Origin: Aquibacillus salsiterrae
Lineage (GTDB): Bacteria; Bacillota; Bacilli; Bacillales; Amphibacillaceae
Reading direction: 5' to 3'
Assembly (NCBI RefSeq): GCF_028416595.1
Contig: NZ_JAMQKC010000002.1
Coordinates: 310,001-374,000, forward strand
Length of the DNA: 64,000 nucleotides
In this document: positions 45,325 to 53,789 of the stretch, in pieces
Numbering within the stretch: the stretch's first letter is position 1
How the letters are laid out: each line of letters opens with the position of its first letter
Made by a program: the position numbers and the translations under genes
The notes under the pieces: model-generated
The model's database searches: none
Told to the model about the DNA's origin: nothing
Seen by the model: the letters and a program-made list of their open reading frames with translations, nothing else

Positions 45325-46116
45325 ATGGATTTACATGTTAAAGGTAAATCGGTAGTTGTAACAGCAGCAAGTAAAGGACTTGGACGAGCATGTGCTTTGG
45401 AGTATGCAAAAGAAGGAGCACGTGTTCTGATTTCAAGTAGGAATCAAACCGAAGTCGAGCACGCAGCAGAAGCAATTAGAAAAGAATCAGGTAATCAACA
45501 AATTAAAGCTGTTGTTTGTGATGTTAGAAGTGCCAAGCAAGTAAAAGACATGGTTCAAACAGCGCTTGATTGGAATGGGACTGTTGATGTTTTAATTAAC
45601 AATGCAGGAGGCCCACCAGCAGGAACATTTGATCAGTTTAGTGATGAAGATTGGCAAAACGCATTTGAATTAAATTTGTTAAGCTTTATTCGTACAATAA
45701 GAGCAGTATTACCAACGATGAAGCAACAAAAGTCAGGACATATTGTAAATATTGCATCCTCATCCATAAAGCAAACGTTAGATAATTTATTATTATCTAA
45801 TACATTTAGGCCCGGGATTGTCGGGCTAGCGAAAAGTCTTTCACAGGAGCTAGCAGCAGAGAACATTTTGATTAATACTGTTGGCCCTGGAATAATTGAA
45901 ACAGACAGAATTGTGGACTTAAACAAAACAAATGCTCAAAAAACTGGGCTAAGTCTTGATGAAGTAAAATTACAACTAGAACAATCTATCCCAATAAAAC
46001 GAATGGGACAACCAGATGAATTTGCTAAAGCCATTTTATTTCTAGGGTCTGGTGCGAATACATACATTACTGGTCAATCCTTTATCGTTGATGGAGGATT
46101 AATAAAAGCGTTATAG
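45325..46116 (+). CDS. Atypical SDR family oxidoreductase
   Basis: The 263-residue short-chain dehydrogenase fold has VVVTAASKGLGRACALEYAKEG and NNAGG, and ends GQSFIVDGG. At the place of the catalytic YxxxK it reads LLSNTFRPGIVGLAKSL, so the usual Tyr and Lys are replaced by Asn and Arg. A recognisable SDR subfamily shares this change, and its members have no established common activity. The ATG follows GAAGGGGGGATC. It may be expressed with the oxidoreductase that follows, though 108 bases separate them. Confidence 0.85.
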   Translation: MDLHVKGKSVVVTAASKGLGRACALEYAKEGARVLISSRNQTEVEHAAEAIRKESGNQQIKAVVCDVRSAKQVKDMVQTALDWNGTVDVLINNAGGPPAGTFDQFSDEDWQNAFELNLLSFIRTIRAVLPTMKQQKSGHIVNIASSSIKQTLDNLLLSNTFRPGIVGLAKSLSQELAAENILINTVGPGIIETDRIVDLNKTNAQKTGLSLDEVKLQLEQSIPIKRMGQPDEFAKAILFLGSGANTYITGQSFIVDGGLIKAL

Positions 46117-46224
46117 TTGCGTGTTCAAAAAGGAGGATAAAAACGAAGAAATTCGATGTGCCGTTTTTACCGGACTTTTTGGAACGTATTGCCTAATATA
46201 TAAGTACTCGAGAGGAGAGGTAGT

Positions 46225-47220
46225 ATGACAAAGTTAAAATGGGGAGTTCTAAGTACAGCCAAAATCGGAAGGGAACAAGTAATTCCGGCTATTCAACGAT
46301 CTAACAATGGTGAAGTCGTTGCCATTGCTAGTCGGGGTGATTACGTTTTGGAAGTGGCAAAGGCATTTGGTATCCCGAAAACATATACAACCTATCAGTC
46401 GCTTTTAGAGGATGACACGATAGAAGCGGTTTACATCCCGCTACCAAACAGTTTGCATAAAGAATGGGTAATCAAGGCAGCAGAACATGGTAAACATATT
46501 TTGTGTGAAAAGCCAATTGGTTTGAACGCGGCTGAATTAGAGGAAATGGTAGCTGCCTGTCAACAACATGGGGTAACGTTAATGGAAGCGTTTATGTACC
46601 AATTCCATCCGCAACATGACAAAGTAAAGACGCTCATTGCTGACGGAGAAATTGGTGATGTTCGTTTTATCCGCTCCAGTTTTTCTTTTGTCTTAAATGG
46701 CGACAATAACATTCGATTGAACCCTGAGTTAGGTGGAGGCTCTTTATATGATGTTGGTTGTTATACGCTCCATATTGGACGCTATATCCTGGACGCAGAG
46801 CCAACAACTGTCTATACAAGTGCAAAAATTCATCCGGAGTTTAATGTGGAAGTATCTGCAGCAGGAGTGTTAACTTTTGCCGGTGGGGTCCATGTTTTAT
46901 TTGACTCTAGCTTTGAATCGACATTTAGACAATCCTACCAAGTAGTAGGCTCAAATGGAACAATCGATGTTGACGGTGCTTTTCGTCCAGATACAATGGA
47001 TGGTGGTGCTGGAAAAATTATCTTAAAAAAGGACAATGGCGATGTGCAACAATTTGAAGTGGAGGCTGACCAATACAAGCTCCAGGTAGAGCACTTTGTC
47101 GATTCGATAAGGGCTAATCAGGAACCGAGCTATTCAGTTGAAAAGATGAGAGGCCAAATGAAAGTGTTAGACGCCTGTCTAGCGTCAATCAAGACAGGGA
47201 CTGCTATACCCTTGAAATAG
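46225..47220 (+). CDS. Gfo/Idh/MocA family oxidoreductase
   Basis: The 331-residue protein begins KWGVLSTAKIGREQVIPAI, has the signature HILCEKPIGLNAAEL (about 91-105) and MEAFMYQFHPQHDKVKTLI (about 119-137), and an active-site pattern GGSLYDVGCYTLHIGRYIL with Asp, Tyr and His (about 172-190). This close set is typical of the branch holding NADP-dependent D-xylose dehydrogenases and glucose-fructose oxidoreductase relatives. A sugar dehydrogenase role is likely; the exact sugar is uncertain. It has an AGAGGAGAGG ribosome site and ends at a strong terminator. Confidence 0.88.
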   Translation: MTKLKWGVLSTAKIGREQVIPAIQRSNNGEVVAIASRGDYVLEVAKAFGIPKTYTTYQSLLEDDTIEAVYIPLPNSLHKEWVIKAAEHGKHILCEKPIGLNAAELEEMVAACQQHGVTLMEAFMYQFHPQHDKVKTLIADGEIGDVRFIRSSFSFVLNGDNNIRLNPELGGGSLYDVGCYTLHIGRYILDAEPTTVYTSAKIHPEFNVEVSAAGVLTFAGGVHVLFDSSFESTFRQSYQVVGSNGTIDVDGAFRPDTMDGGAGKIILKKDNGDVQQFEVEADQYKLQVEHFVDSIRANQEPSYSVEKMRGQMKVLDACLASIKTGTAIPLK

Positions 47221-47233
47221 TGTATCTAATAGC

Positions 47234-47278
47234 AAAAAAACTGTTCAGCAGGTTATACAAATGCTGAACAGTTTTTTT
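47234..47278 (+). terminator. Hairpin terminator
   Basis: CTGTTCAGCA (47241-47250) pairs with TGCTGAACAG (47262-47271) between A7 and T7 runs. Confidence 0.88.
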
Positions 47279-47280
47279 CT

Positions 47281-47622
47281 TTCAAGATCGTAAATAATGA
47301 CTGGATTACGTTTACTTATCATCAATCCGAGGTTAGTGTCGAGGCGCTTGGGATAAATGGGTTTATTGAATTTTTCATTCATAAGGGTGCACATGTCACT
47401 GTATATTTGATCTTAATGATTTTGTTTTTTATGGCAATCAATACTTGGCGAAATAACCAAATTGCAGCCAGATTAGGATTTATCTTAACTGTCGGTTATG
47501 CGATTTTTGATGAGATACACCAAGGTTTTACACCGAATCGTACCCCTTATATTGGTGATGTCTTTTTAGATGCCTTTGGAGCAGCGATTGGGTTTGTGTT
47601 GTTGTTTTTTTTCAAAAGATAA
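47281..47622 (+). pseudogene. VanZ-like protein, 5'-truncated remnant
   Basis: An open frame without a usable start codon begins directly after the terminator (stop codons at 47227-47232). It reads INGFIEFFIHKGAHVTVYLILMILFF, then RLGFILTVGYAIFDEIHQGFTPNRTPYIGDVFLDAFGAAIGFVLL. This is the VanZ-like domain (conserved KxAH, DExHQ and D-x3-G) without the first membrane helix. The first in-frame ATG (47407) would lose still more. The stop codon TAA is formed by the left end of a dispersed repeat. It is most likely a decayed gene cut by rearrangement at the terminator. Confidence 0.7.
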
Positions 47623-47683
47623 GAAAGTATAGAAAAAGCAAGAGCTGTCTAGCTCCGGGCAAGGCGCCCTGCGCTTTTCTTAC
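47612..47683. repeat. Dispersed palindromic repeat, copy 6 (near complete)
   Basis: The left end AAAAGATAAGAAAGTATAG is followed by AAGAGCTGTCTAGC, a GGGC...GCCC stem and the right end GCGCTTTTCTTA. The two ends are imperfect inverted repeats. This is a good reference copy for the family. Confidence 0.8.
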
Positions 47684-47849
47684 TAAAAAGAAACTGACCA
47701 CTACGTAAACTTCCAATTATTCACAAATTATCCAACAAAATTCCCCTATTAATCTCCACTTTGTGCTATATTAGTGATTATGAACTAAAATGTAATTTCT
47801 TCATATGCTATAGTGGGAGTGTATTGGAGGATTAAAATGAGGTGATAAG

Positions 47850-47990
47850 TTGGAGGAGCAAGAGATATATCAGAACGTTCTAAAGAAGCTAATTGATCAG
47901 ACAGAACGCCTACAAATAAACAATTCAGAAGAGCTTATTCAACGATTAATCAATGAATTAAAATATTATGAGTTACCTAGAATGAGATAA
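47850..47990 (+). CDS. Small helical protein of unknown function (46 residues)
   Basis: A TTG start after TGAGGTGATAAG opens a frame for 46 mostly charged and hydrophobic residues (EEQEIYQNVLKKLIDQTERL at the start, KYYELPRM at the end), predicted as one or two amphipathic helices. A terminator follows at 47998, so the frame has a promoter-proximal, closed gene layout. No family was recognised. Confidence 0.5.
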   Translation: MEEQEIYQNVLKKLIDQTERLQINNSEELIQRLINELKYYELPRMR

Positions 47991-47997
47991 ATATTTT

Positions 47998-48028
47998 AAA
48001 AAAGCATGGAAATTGTTCCGTGCTTTTT
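47998..48028 (+). terminator. Hairpin terminator after the small gene
   Basis: An imperfect AAAAAGCATGGAA/TTCCGTGCTTTTT stem ends in six T. The remaining bases up to 48294 are AT-rich; nothing else was recognised there with confidence. Confidence 0.75.
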
Positions 48029-48294
48029 TAATTGGTCTAGGAAATAAAAAATTTGCTTGATGTGGATTATGTAGCAAGAGTTATTTCAAAGAAAGAATAG
48101 GAAATTTGTCGACTAGGATTGTGTCCTTTTATCCTATATAATTAATAATATGACAATCTTGGAATCTACTCGCGTTACTTTGACAAAATACGAGTAACAG
48201 AACATGAATTTTTGTAACTTTTCGTAGTTTTAAAGAGTCTTAATTAGTAGCAAATAGAAATTTTATCAATAGAAGAAAGGAAAGGTCTTAGAAT

Positions 48295-50826
48295 ATGCTA
48301 CATAAACTTCTCAGAAATTCGTATTTTTATATCCTTATTATCGTTATTTTGTTTTCAATGATTCCAAGCCAAGTTTGGGCACAGGGGGGGAGTTTTGTTG
48401 TTTCACCAGGTATCTCGTATAATCGAATCGAGACAACCTATCAAGATATGAAAGAACAAATCAATATGTTATCGATTGATTTAAATAATCAATATGCAGG
48501 AATTGAAATAGGTGTACCAGACCCTCTAAATTCATTAGTCCGTCCTACTCAGTTAGCAAAGGAAAAGACTAACCCTGGTCACCGAGTGGTTGGCGCGATA
48601 AACGCCTCTTTTTTTACGTATAACCGAAAGCTACCAATGTATTTACTGATGCGGAACGATAGTATAGTAAACACTGGTATTCTTGGTAAAGGGAAAGATA
48701 GCTATGCGAGTGAACCAATTGCATTTGGTATTGACGCACAAGGTAAGGCAAAGATTGACCGATTTAATCTAGACATTTCATTTACCCATGAGACAAATAC
48801 CTATGACATATACAGTATCGATTATCCAAGATTTGAACAAAAAATTTACTTATATACACCAAATTATTACGAGCAAAAATTAGATACGAATCAGTATGGT
48901 GTTGAACTATTGATTCAGAATACAAGTGATACACCGTTTGAATCTATTAATATAGGACAGTCTATCCAAGGGAAAGTACTAGATATTAGAAAATATGGTG
49001 AAACAAGACAGTTTGAGATTCCAGATGACGGGTTTGTGATTTCTGCTGCTGGTGGTACTTATGCAACCGAATTTGCTGGGATTAGTGTTGGTGATCCGAT
49101 TTCGATTCAGACGTCGATTGATGATACTTGGAAAGACGGTAAATTTATGCTTGGTAGTGGGCCAATGCTTGTGAACAATGGACAAGTTGATCTATCGATG
49201 GACCCTAACAGTTCGAGGGCTTTGGAAGTTGCTCCTAGAACAGCCGTTGCAATTGATCAAGATAATAACAAAGTATTTTTTATAACTGTTGATGGACGAA
49301 GTACGACTAGTAAAGGAATGAACCTCATTCAGTTTGCTAATTACTTGAAGAGTTTAGGTGTTGACCAAGCCCTCAATTTAGACGGTGGTGGGTCAACAAC
49401 GATGGCTGTCCGCACGTATGGTGATGAAAATGTACGGTTAATCAATCGTCCATCAGATGGATGGGAACGAGCTGTGTCTGCTAGCTTACAAGCTATATCC
49501 TATGCACCTACAGGACAAGCTGAAACGATGCTAATGAAGCCACTTGTAACTGGGTCTGTGCTTAAAGGAGCAACGATTGCTTTACAACCAGATACAACGT
49601 ATATACTAGATAAATATTTTAATAAACTTCCTGTTGAAGAAAGTAAGTTCCAGATCCAATTGAAAAATGGTGTTGGTCAAGTGGTAGGTGACACATATAA
49701 TGCAACATCAACTGGGGCAGCAGCCATTTCTGTTAATTATGAAAATGCTACATCCCTTCATTCCTTTCAAGTTGTTGCACAACCAACTAAGCTTAGCTTG
49801 ACATCTGCTAACACTGTCTATGATCAAGGCGAAGTAGCATCGTTATCTGTTAAGGCAATTGATGACAATGGGAAAGTAATCCGCTATAGTGGAGATCAAA
49901 TTGATTGGATTATCCCAGACGGTTTAGAGATGGTATCTAATGGTAGATTCCGAGTAACTACATTGGAAAAGAAACAAGTCCAAGTTACTGCTAAGTTAGC
50001 AGGTAAAATCGCGGCATTAACACTCTATTTAAATCCAACTAATCTATTATTAGAAGACTTTGAAACAACAGATGGTTGGGAAACAACGGCAACCCAATCT
50101 GTTTCTACTATTTCTCAGTCAATTGGTTTTGAGCCTATAGCAGTTGGTGACCATTCGTTAAAATTAACATATGACAGCAATGCTACGTCCGGAACGAGTG
50201 TGAACTATGTTAATCCAACGAAACCGATAACTATTAATGGTAATCCCAACGATATCGGAATGTGGGTATATGGAGATGGCCAAAGTGGCTGGTTGCGTGG
50301 AAAGATACAGGACGCTAATGGTGACGAGTACTATCTTGGATTCACTGAATATAACGGTCTTACTTGGAAGGGATGGAAATACGTGAAAGCGGAGGTTCCA
50401 ACCGGAGCGGTAAGTCCTTTGAAGTTAACGACTATTTACTTAGCTCAAAGTAATGGATTGCTGAAGTCTGATGGAAGTATTTATCTTGATCAGCTAGAAG
50501 CAATCTATACAGAAGATTATCAGCCAACGATAAACACTCCTAAAGTTTATCAATCAGGACCAGTTGGCAAAACATGGACGGTCGAGTTTAATACAAGAAT
50601 TGATGAAAGAACAGTGTCTAATCAAACTGTCTATGTTTTAGATGAAAATGGACAACGAGTGAAGGTAGATGTTTCTTTAGACACAACTAGAAAGAAAATA
50701 CTAGTAAAACCTACCACTAACTATGTAAAACATGATTTTTATAAACTAGTTATTACGAAGAATATCAGTTCTTTATATGGTGTTCCTGCTAAAGTAGGAA
50801 AAGAAATGATTTTCCAAGTGAATTAA
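48295..50826 (+). CDS. Secreted phosphodiester glycosidase (NAGPA domain) with C-terminal SbsA-type Ig-like domain
   Basis: The 843-residue exported protein has a signal peptide (about 1-30, ending QVWAQ) and an N-terminal NAGPA-type domain (about 90-405; GAINASFFTYNRKLPMYL and LNLDGGGSTTMAVR). A beta-rich middle region includes an Ig-like segment (about 500-580) and a probable carbohydrate-binding module (about 580-745). The C-terminal segment, about 755-843 (QSGPVGKTWTVEFNTRIDER), resembles the Ig-like domain of S-layer protein SbsA. NAGPA enzymes of Bacteria remove sugar residues linked by phosphodiester bonds, so it may act on a wall polymer or exopolysaccharide. It has no SLH domain. The same Ig-like domain is found in the amidase at 60730 and the glucosaminidase at 62131. 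Confidence 0.88.
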   Translation: MLHKLLRNSYFYILIIVILFSMIPSQVWAQGGSFVVSPGISYNRIETTYQDMKEQINMLSIDLNNQYAGIEIGVPDPLNSLVRPTQLAKEKTNPGHRVVGAINASFFTYNRKLPMYLLMRNDSIVNTGILGKGKDSYASEPIAFGIDAQGKAKIDRFNLDISFTHETNTYDIYSIDYPRFEQKIYLYTPNYYEQKLDTNQYGVELLIQNTSDTPFESINIGQSIQGKVLDIRKYGETRQFEIPDDGFVISAAGGTYATEFAGISVGDPISIQTSIDDTWKDGKFMLGSGPMLVNNGQVDLSMDPNSSRALEVAPRTAVAIDQDNNKVFFITVDGRSTTSKGMNLIQFANYLKSLGVDQALNLDGGGSTTMAVRTYGDENVRLINRPSDGWERAVSASLQAISYAPTGQAETMLMKPLVTGSVLKGATIALQPDTTYILDKYFNKLPVEESKFQIQLKNGVGQVVGDTYNATSTGAAAISVNYENATSLHSFQVVAQPTKLSLTSANTVYDQGEVASLSVKAIDDNGKVIRYSGDQIDWIIPDGLEMVSNGRFRVTTLEKKQVQVTAKLAGKIAALTLYLNPTNLLLEDFETTDGWETTATQSVSTISQSIGFEPIAVGDHSLKLTYDSNATSGTSVNYVNPTKPITINGNPNDIGMWVYGDGQSGWLRGKIQDANGDEYYLGFTEYNGLTWKGWKYVKAEVPTGAVSPLKLTTIYLAQSNGLLKSDGSIYLDQLEAIYTEDYQPTINTPKVYQSGPVGKTWTVEFNTRIDERTVSNQTVYVLDENGQRVKVDVSLDTTRKKILVKPTTNYVKHDFYKLVITKNISSLYGVPAKVGKEMIFQVN

Positions 50827-50959
50827 AACGAAAGCAGGAAGAAATAGGAAGTAAGTGATTTACTGTACATCATTCCACTGACTAGATCTGTTTGCTATAA
50901 TGAATCATAAGTCTAAGTAAATAATGCTCGTCAGTAACAGATGACAAGGGGAGTTCAAT

Positions 50960-51475
50960 GTGAACAAGTATTTGTCTTTTTGCTTTACGCTAGTGATACT
51001 TACAATCATAGCAGGGTGCACAAACAACGAAGAAAAAGTAGTAAGTTTTGCTAAGACTAACATAGAAACTAGTTTAGCAGATAAACAACCTATATCCATT
51101 GAAAGGCAAACACAACATTTACAGCAGCAAAAGCCAACCGATAAAATAAGTGCGGGACAATCAGATACTACGACCGGTTCTAATTCTACAGTTGCATCTG
51201 TTCAAACAAAAGACAATGTTGAAGAAAAGACAGCGGGAGAGGATAGTCAAGAAGAAACCCAAGCCCCTCCTTATCGTGCAACAATTAAGAGCGGCCTTAT
51301 TGCCCAACAACGCTTAGTAGAGGTTAAACTAGATGTGGAACAACCGGAAAATTATCAAGTATTGGTCCGAGATGAGCCTTTGAAATATCGAAAAGAAGTA
51401 GGTTTATTTGTAGGTTTAATTAATGCGATGGATGATGAAGCAATAACAAATTCTATTCATATAACGAGAGATTAG
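50960..51475 (+). CDS. Putative lipoprotein of unknown function
   Basis: The 171-residue protein starts at GTG, has a signal peptide with lipobox TIIAGC (Cys20) and a long low-complexity Gln/Thr/Ser-rich linker (about 40-110). The small C-terminal beta domain is about 113-171 (PPYRATIKSGLIAQQRLVEVKLDVEQPENYQVLVRD). No family was recognised. A CAAGGGGAG site precedes the start. Confidence 0.75.
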   Translation: MNKYLSFCFTLVILTIIAGCTNNEEKVVSFAKTNIETSLADKQPISIERQTQHLQQQKPTDKISAGQSDTTTGSNSTVASVQTKDNVEEKTAGEDSQEETQAPPYRATIKSGLIAQQRLVEVKLDVEQPENYQVLVRDEPLKYRKEVGLFVGLINAMDDEAITNSIHITRD

Positions 51476-51537
51476 AGAAAAAAGAGAACTATTTTCTCTT
51501 ATTTCTTACATAACATCAATCGAAGGGGGAGCTATAA

Positions 51538-52008
51538 ATGAGATTAATAGGCAAGGTTACTACAATCATTGCGTGCCTTCTAATTACATTTGGAGTAAGT
51601 GGACAATCAATCGTTAGTGCTGGTTCAAGTGAGGAATATGTCGTAAAAGTTGGCGAGCAGTACTATTCCTATAATGCAGAGGACTTACAAGAATCATTTT
51701 TAGATTATACGTATGGTGGAGGAAGTTCTAGTTTATATCTTGACTTTAAGTCAAAAAGGGTTTCTGGTGACTTTCATGCAATCATGAATGTATCGGGTAA
51801 ATACATTAGCTATAAAGCAATCGAGAATGCCTTTTTGAATGATCAGGATAACTTCTCGCTGACTAATTATATGAATTCCGAAAAGGCACAAAAAGCAACA
51901 ATGCCGTCAAGGATTACATCAGTATATGCAGATAATAGTGGAGCTGTACAAACGACCACGATTCAAATTGACAATGGTATTGTCCCGGAAGTTATTAATA
52001 TTTATTAA
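51538..52008 (+). CDS. Putative secreted protein of unknown function
   Basis: The 156-residue protein has a signal peptide (about 1-30, ending SIVSAGS) and a small domain with YVVKVGEQYYSYNAEDLQESFLDYTYGGG. No family was recognised. GAAGGGGGAG precedes the ATG. It ends in a strong terminator and is 62 bases after the previous lipoprotein gene. Confidence 0.75.
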   Translation: MRLIGKVTTIIACLLITFGVSGQSIVSAGSSEEYVVKVGEQYYSYNAEDLQESFLDYTYGGGSSSLYLDFKSKRVSGDFHAIMNVSGKYISYKAIENAFLNDQDNFSLTNYMNSEKAQKATMPSRITSVYADNSGAVQTTTIQIDNGIVPEVINIY

Positions 52009-52012
52009 AGTG

Positions 52013-52046
52013 AAAGCCGTTACCATGCTGGTAACGGCTTTATTTA
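52013..52046 (+). terminator. Hairpin terminator
   Basis: A perfect 12-bp stem (52013-52024 with 52030-52041) has a 5-base loop and a short TTTATTT tail. Confidence 0.85.
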
Positions 52047-52145
52047 CAAAGATAATAAACATGGATAAATTTAAGTGCTTTTCTGCTTTTCCTCGTATAG
52101 AGCGAAGGGCCTGTAGATGATATTCTAAAAAGAGGTGAGCAATCG

Positions 52146-52535
52146 ATGGCGCCAATTGTACTTTTTGACGGGGAATGTCATTTCTGTGATAAGAGTGTCC
52201 AATTTATCATAACAAGAGACCCGACAGGCTATTTCAAATTTGCTTCTTTACAAAGTAATATTGGAAGGCAGCTATTAAACCAATACAATGTTCCACAAGA
52301 TATCGATAGTTTAGTGTTACTAGACAATAACACGTACTACTTAAAGTCAACAGCAGCACTACGAATATGCAGTAAGTTAACAGGAGGGTGGAAGTTCGCT
52401 TCTGTTTGTTTCATCATTCCAAAGCGAATAAGAGATATCTGTTATGATAGCTTTGCTAAAAATCGTTATCAATGGTTTGGTAAGAAACACGAATGTATGT
52501 TACCGACAAAAAAACAGCGCGGCCGTTTTTTGTGA
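52146..52535 (+). CDS. DCC family (DUF393) thiol-disulfide oxidoreductase-like protein
   Basis: The 129-residue protein has the family signature FDGECHFCDKSVQFIITRDP with the C-x2-C pair near residue 11, LDNNTYYLKSTAALRICSKLTGGW (about 60-83) and the C-terminal RDICYDSFAKNRYQWFGKKHECMLP. This is the YuxK-like group of DCC proteins. A redox role is assumed from the cysteine pair; no substrate is known. AAGAGGTGAGC precedes the ATG. Confidence 0.88.
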   Translation: MAPIVLFDGECHFCDKSVQFIITRDPTGYFKFASLQSNIGRQLLNQYNVPQDIDSLVLLDNNTYYLKSTAALRICSKLTGGWKFASVCFIIPKRIRDICYDSFAKNRYQWFGKKHECMLPTKKQRGRFL

Positions 52536-52580
52536 ACTCCAGACAGCAGTTCAAAGGAGATGAAGTATGTACCAATACTA

Positions 52581-52624
52581 AAAAGGAGCATTTCAGTGTA
52601 GCTACACTGAAGTGCTCCTTTTTT
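52581..52624. terminator. Bidirectional terminator
   Basis: The stem AAAAAGGAGCA to TGCTCCTTTTTT encloses a second perfect TTCAGTGTAG/CTACACTGAA palindrome. It separates the convergent DCC and slaP genes and has A and T runs on both sides. Confidence 0.9.
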
Positions 52625-52625
52625 A

Positions 52626-53531
52626 CTATTGGACTGGGTAGACTTTCCACTTACTTAAGTCAGGTTCTTTCGTCTGAATTAAGGATTGTGGGAAAATAAA
52701 CGTCCATGGTTTGCTTGTATTGGCTTTCACTTCAAACTTATCTAATTTAAAGTTACCTTGGGCAACAAGCTGTCCGTTTGCATCCTCTACTTTAAGTGGA
52801 ATTTGTTCAAAGTAAACATTTTTCTCTGAACCGTTTCTTAAAAGGATCGTAACAGCAAGGTCTCGGTTTTCATTGAATTTAGCACTAATGCCCATGAAGT
52901 TCATTTCACCTGGCTTTAATGGTGTTGCGTTGGCAACCAATTTTTCTAAACTTGCAATTGATTCATCGGCGAGAGACTTTTTCCATGATTCATCTAAGTC
53001 AAGCTGATTTTTCCGGCTTGTTGGTTTTAATTCAAACGCGAGTGACCAATTATCTGCTGGAATCTCATCTTTGATAAATAAATCATTCGGTGTAAAAATA
53101 AATTGCCATGGTCTACTGCTTTTTGCCGGAATAACTCCGGCTTTTTCTAAATCAAACACTTTTCTTCCTAACTTTTGGTTGTCGGGACCAATTAGTAAAA
53201 TCGGTGTTTCTTTCAATTTTATATCCTTGCTTAATGTTTGACGAATAAATGCAGTAACTACGTAATTTTTTCCATTCTTTTCAATATCAATCCCATAAAG
53301 TGACAGCTGATTAGGCTTTAACGGTGCACACTCACTGTTATGGAATGCATAAACATAACGTTCCTCTGCTGGGATATCCCAATCCGGATGAAAGGATAAT
53401 TCAGTATCGACTTCCTCGCTGTCCTGAATATCCGAATCATTTTCCTCCGGAAACAGTTGATTGGCATCTATCGCATTGTCATCAACTGCTTTATTAACCT
53501 TTTCCTTGTTTTTTCGTAAAAATGGAAACAT
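52626..53531 (-). CDS. slaP: Accessory Sec system S-layer assembly protein (SlaP-like)
   Basis: The 301-residue cytoplasmic protein has two copies of the SLAP repeat (about 65-170 and 200-300); each has the pattern LKPxxxxxxGI and a tail of SxPWxFIF. In Bacillus anthracis, SlaP and SecA2 together secrete the S-layer proteins. It is directly downstream of secA2 here, separated by a dispersed repeat of about 150 bases. An acidic N-terminal region (about 20-60) precedes the first repeat. The start ATG follows AGGGGAGG. Confidence 0.9.
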   Translation of the reverse strand: MFPFLRKNKEKVNKAVDDNAIDANQLFPEENDSDIQDSEEVDTELSFHPDWDIPAEERYVYAFHNSECAPLKPNQLSLYGIDIEKNGKNYVVTAFIRQTLSKDIKLKETPILLIGPDNQKLGRKVFDLEKAGVIPAKSSRPWQFIFTPNDLFIKDEIPADNWSLAFELKPTSRKNQLDLDESWKKSLADESIASLEKLVANATPLKPGEMNFMGISAKFNENRDLAVTILLRNGSEKNVYFEQIPLKVEDANGQLVAQGNFKLDKFEVKANTSKPWTFIFPQSLIQTKEPDLSKWKVYPVQ

Positions 53532-53640
53532 GTTTTCCTCCCCTTAACGAACAGTGTAGTTAGGTGGGAATAATGAAATCCCACTGACTAAATTTACGCC
53601 TTTGTTCTGAAGATGTTTAGTTGCTTTTCTTAAAAGGCAA

Positions 53641-53789
53641 AAAAGTATAAAAAGATCCAAGAGCTGTCTAGCTTCGGGCGCCTACCCCCTCGAGGTCTTA
53701 AGTAGAAAATCTTTGTGGCAAAGAGCACCACATAGATTTTCTGTTTAAGCTTGTCGGGGGTGATCAAGGCGCCCTACGCTTTTCTTATT
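53641..53789. repeat. Dispersed palindromic repeat, copy 7 (long form)
   Basis: This is the longest copy. The outer arms GGGCGCCT (53676) and AGGCGCCC (53767) pair, followed inward by ACCCCC/GGGGGT, CTTAA/TTAAG, AGAAAATCT/AGATTTTCT and TGTGG/CCACA, forming a hairpin of about 99 bases. The last codons and the stop codon of secA2 lie inside it. Confidence 0.85.

Noticed and set aside
53641-53789. CRISPR-like or insertion-sequence reading of the long hairpin
   Set aside because: There are no repeated spacer units and no transposase frame. It is one copy of a dispersed palindromic element.
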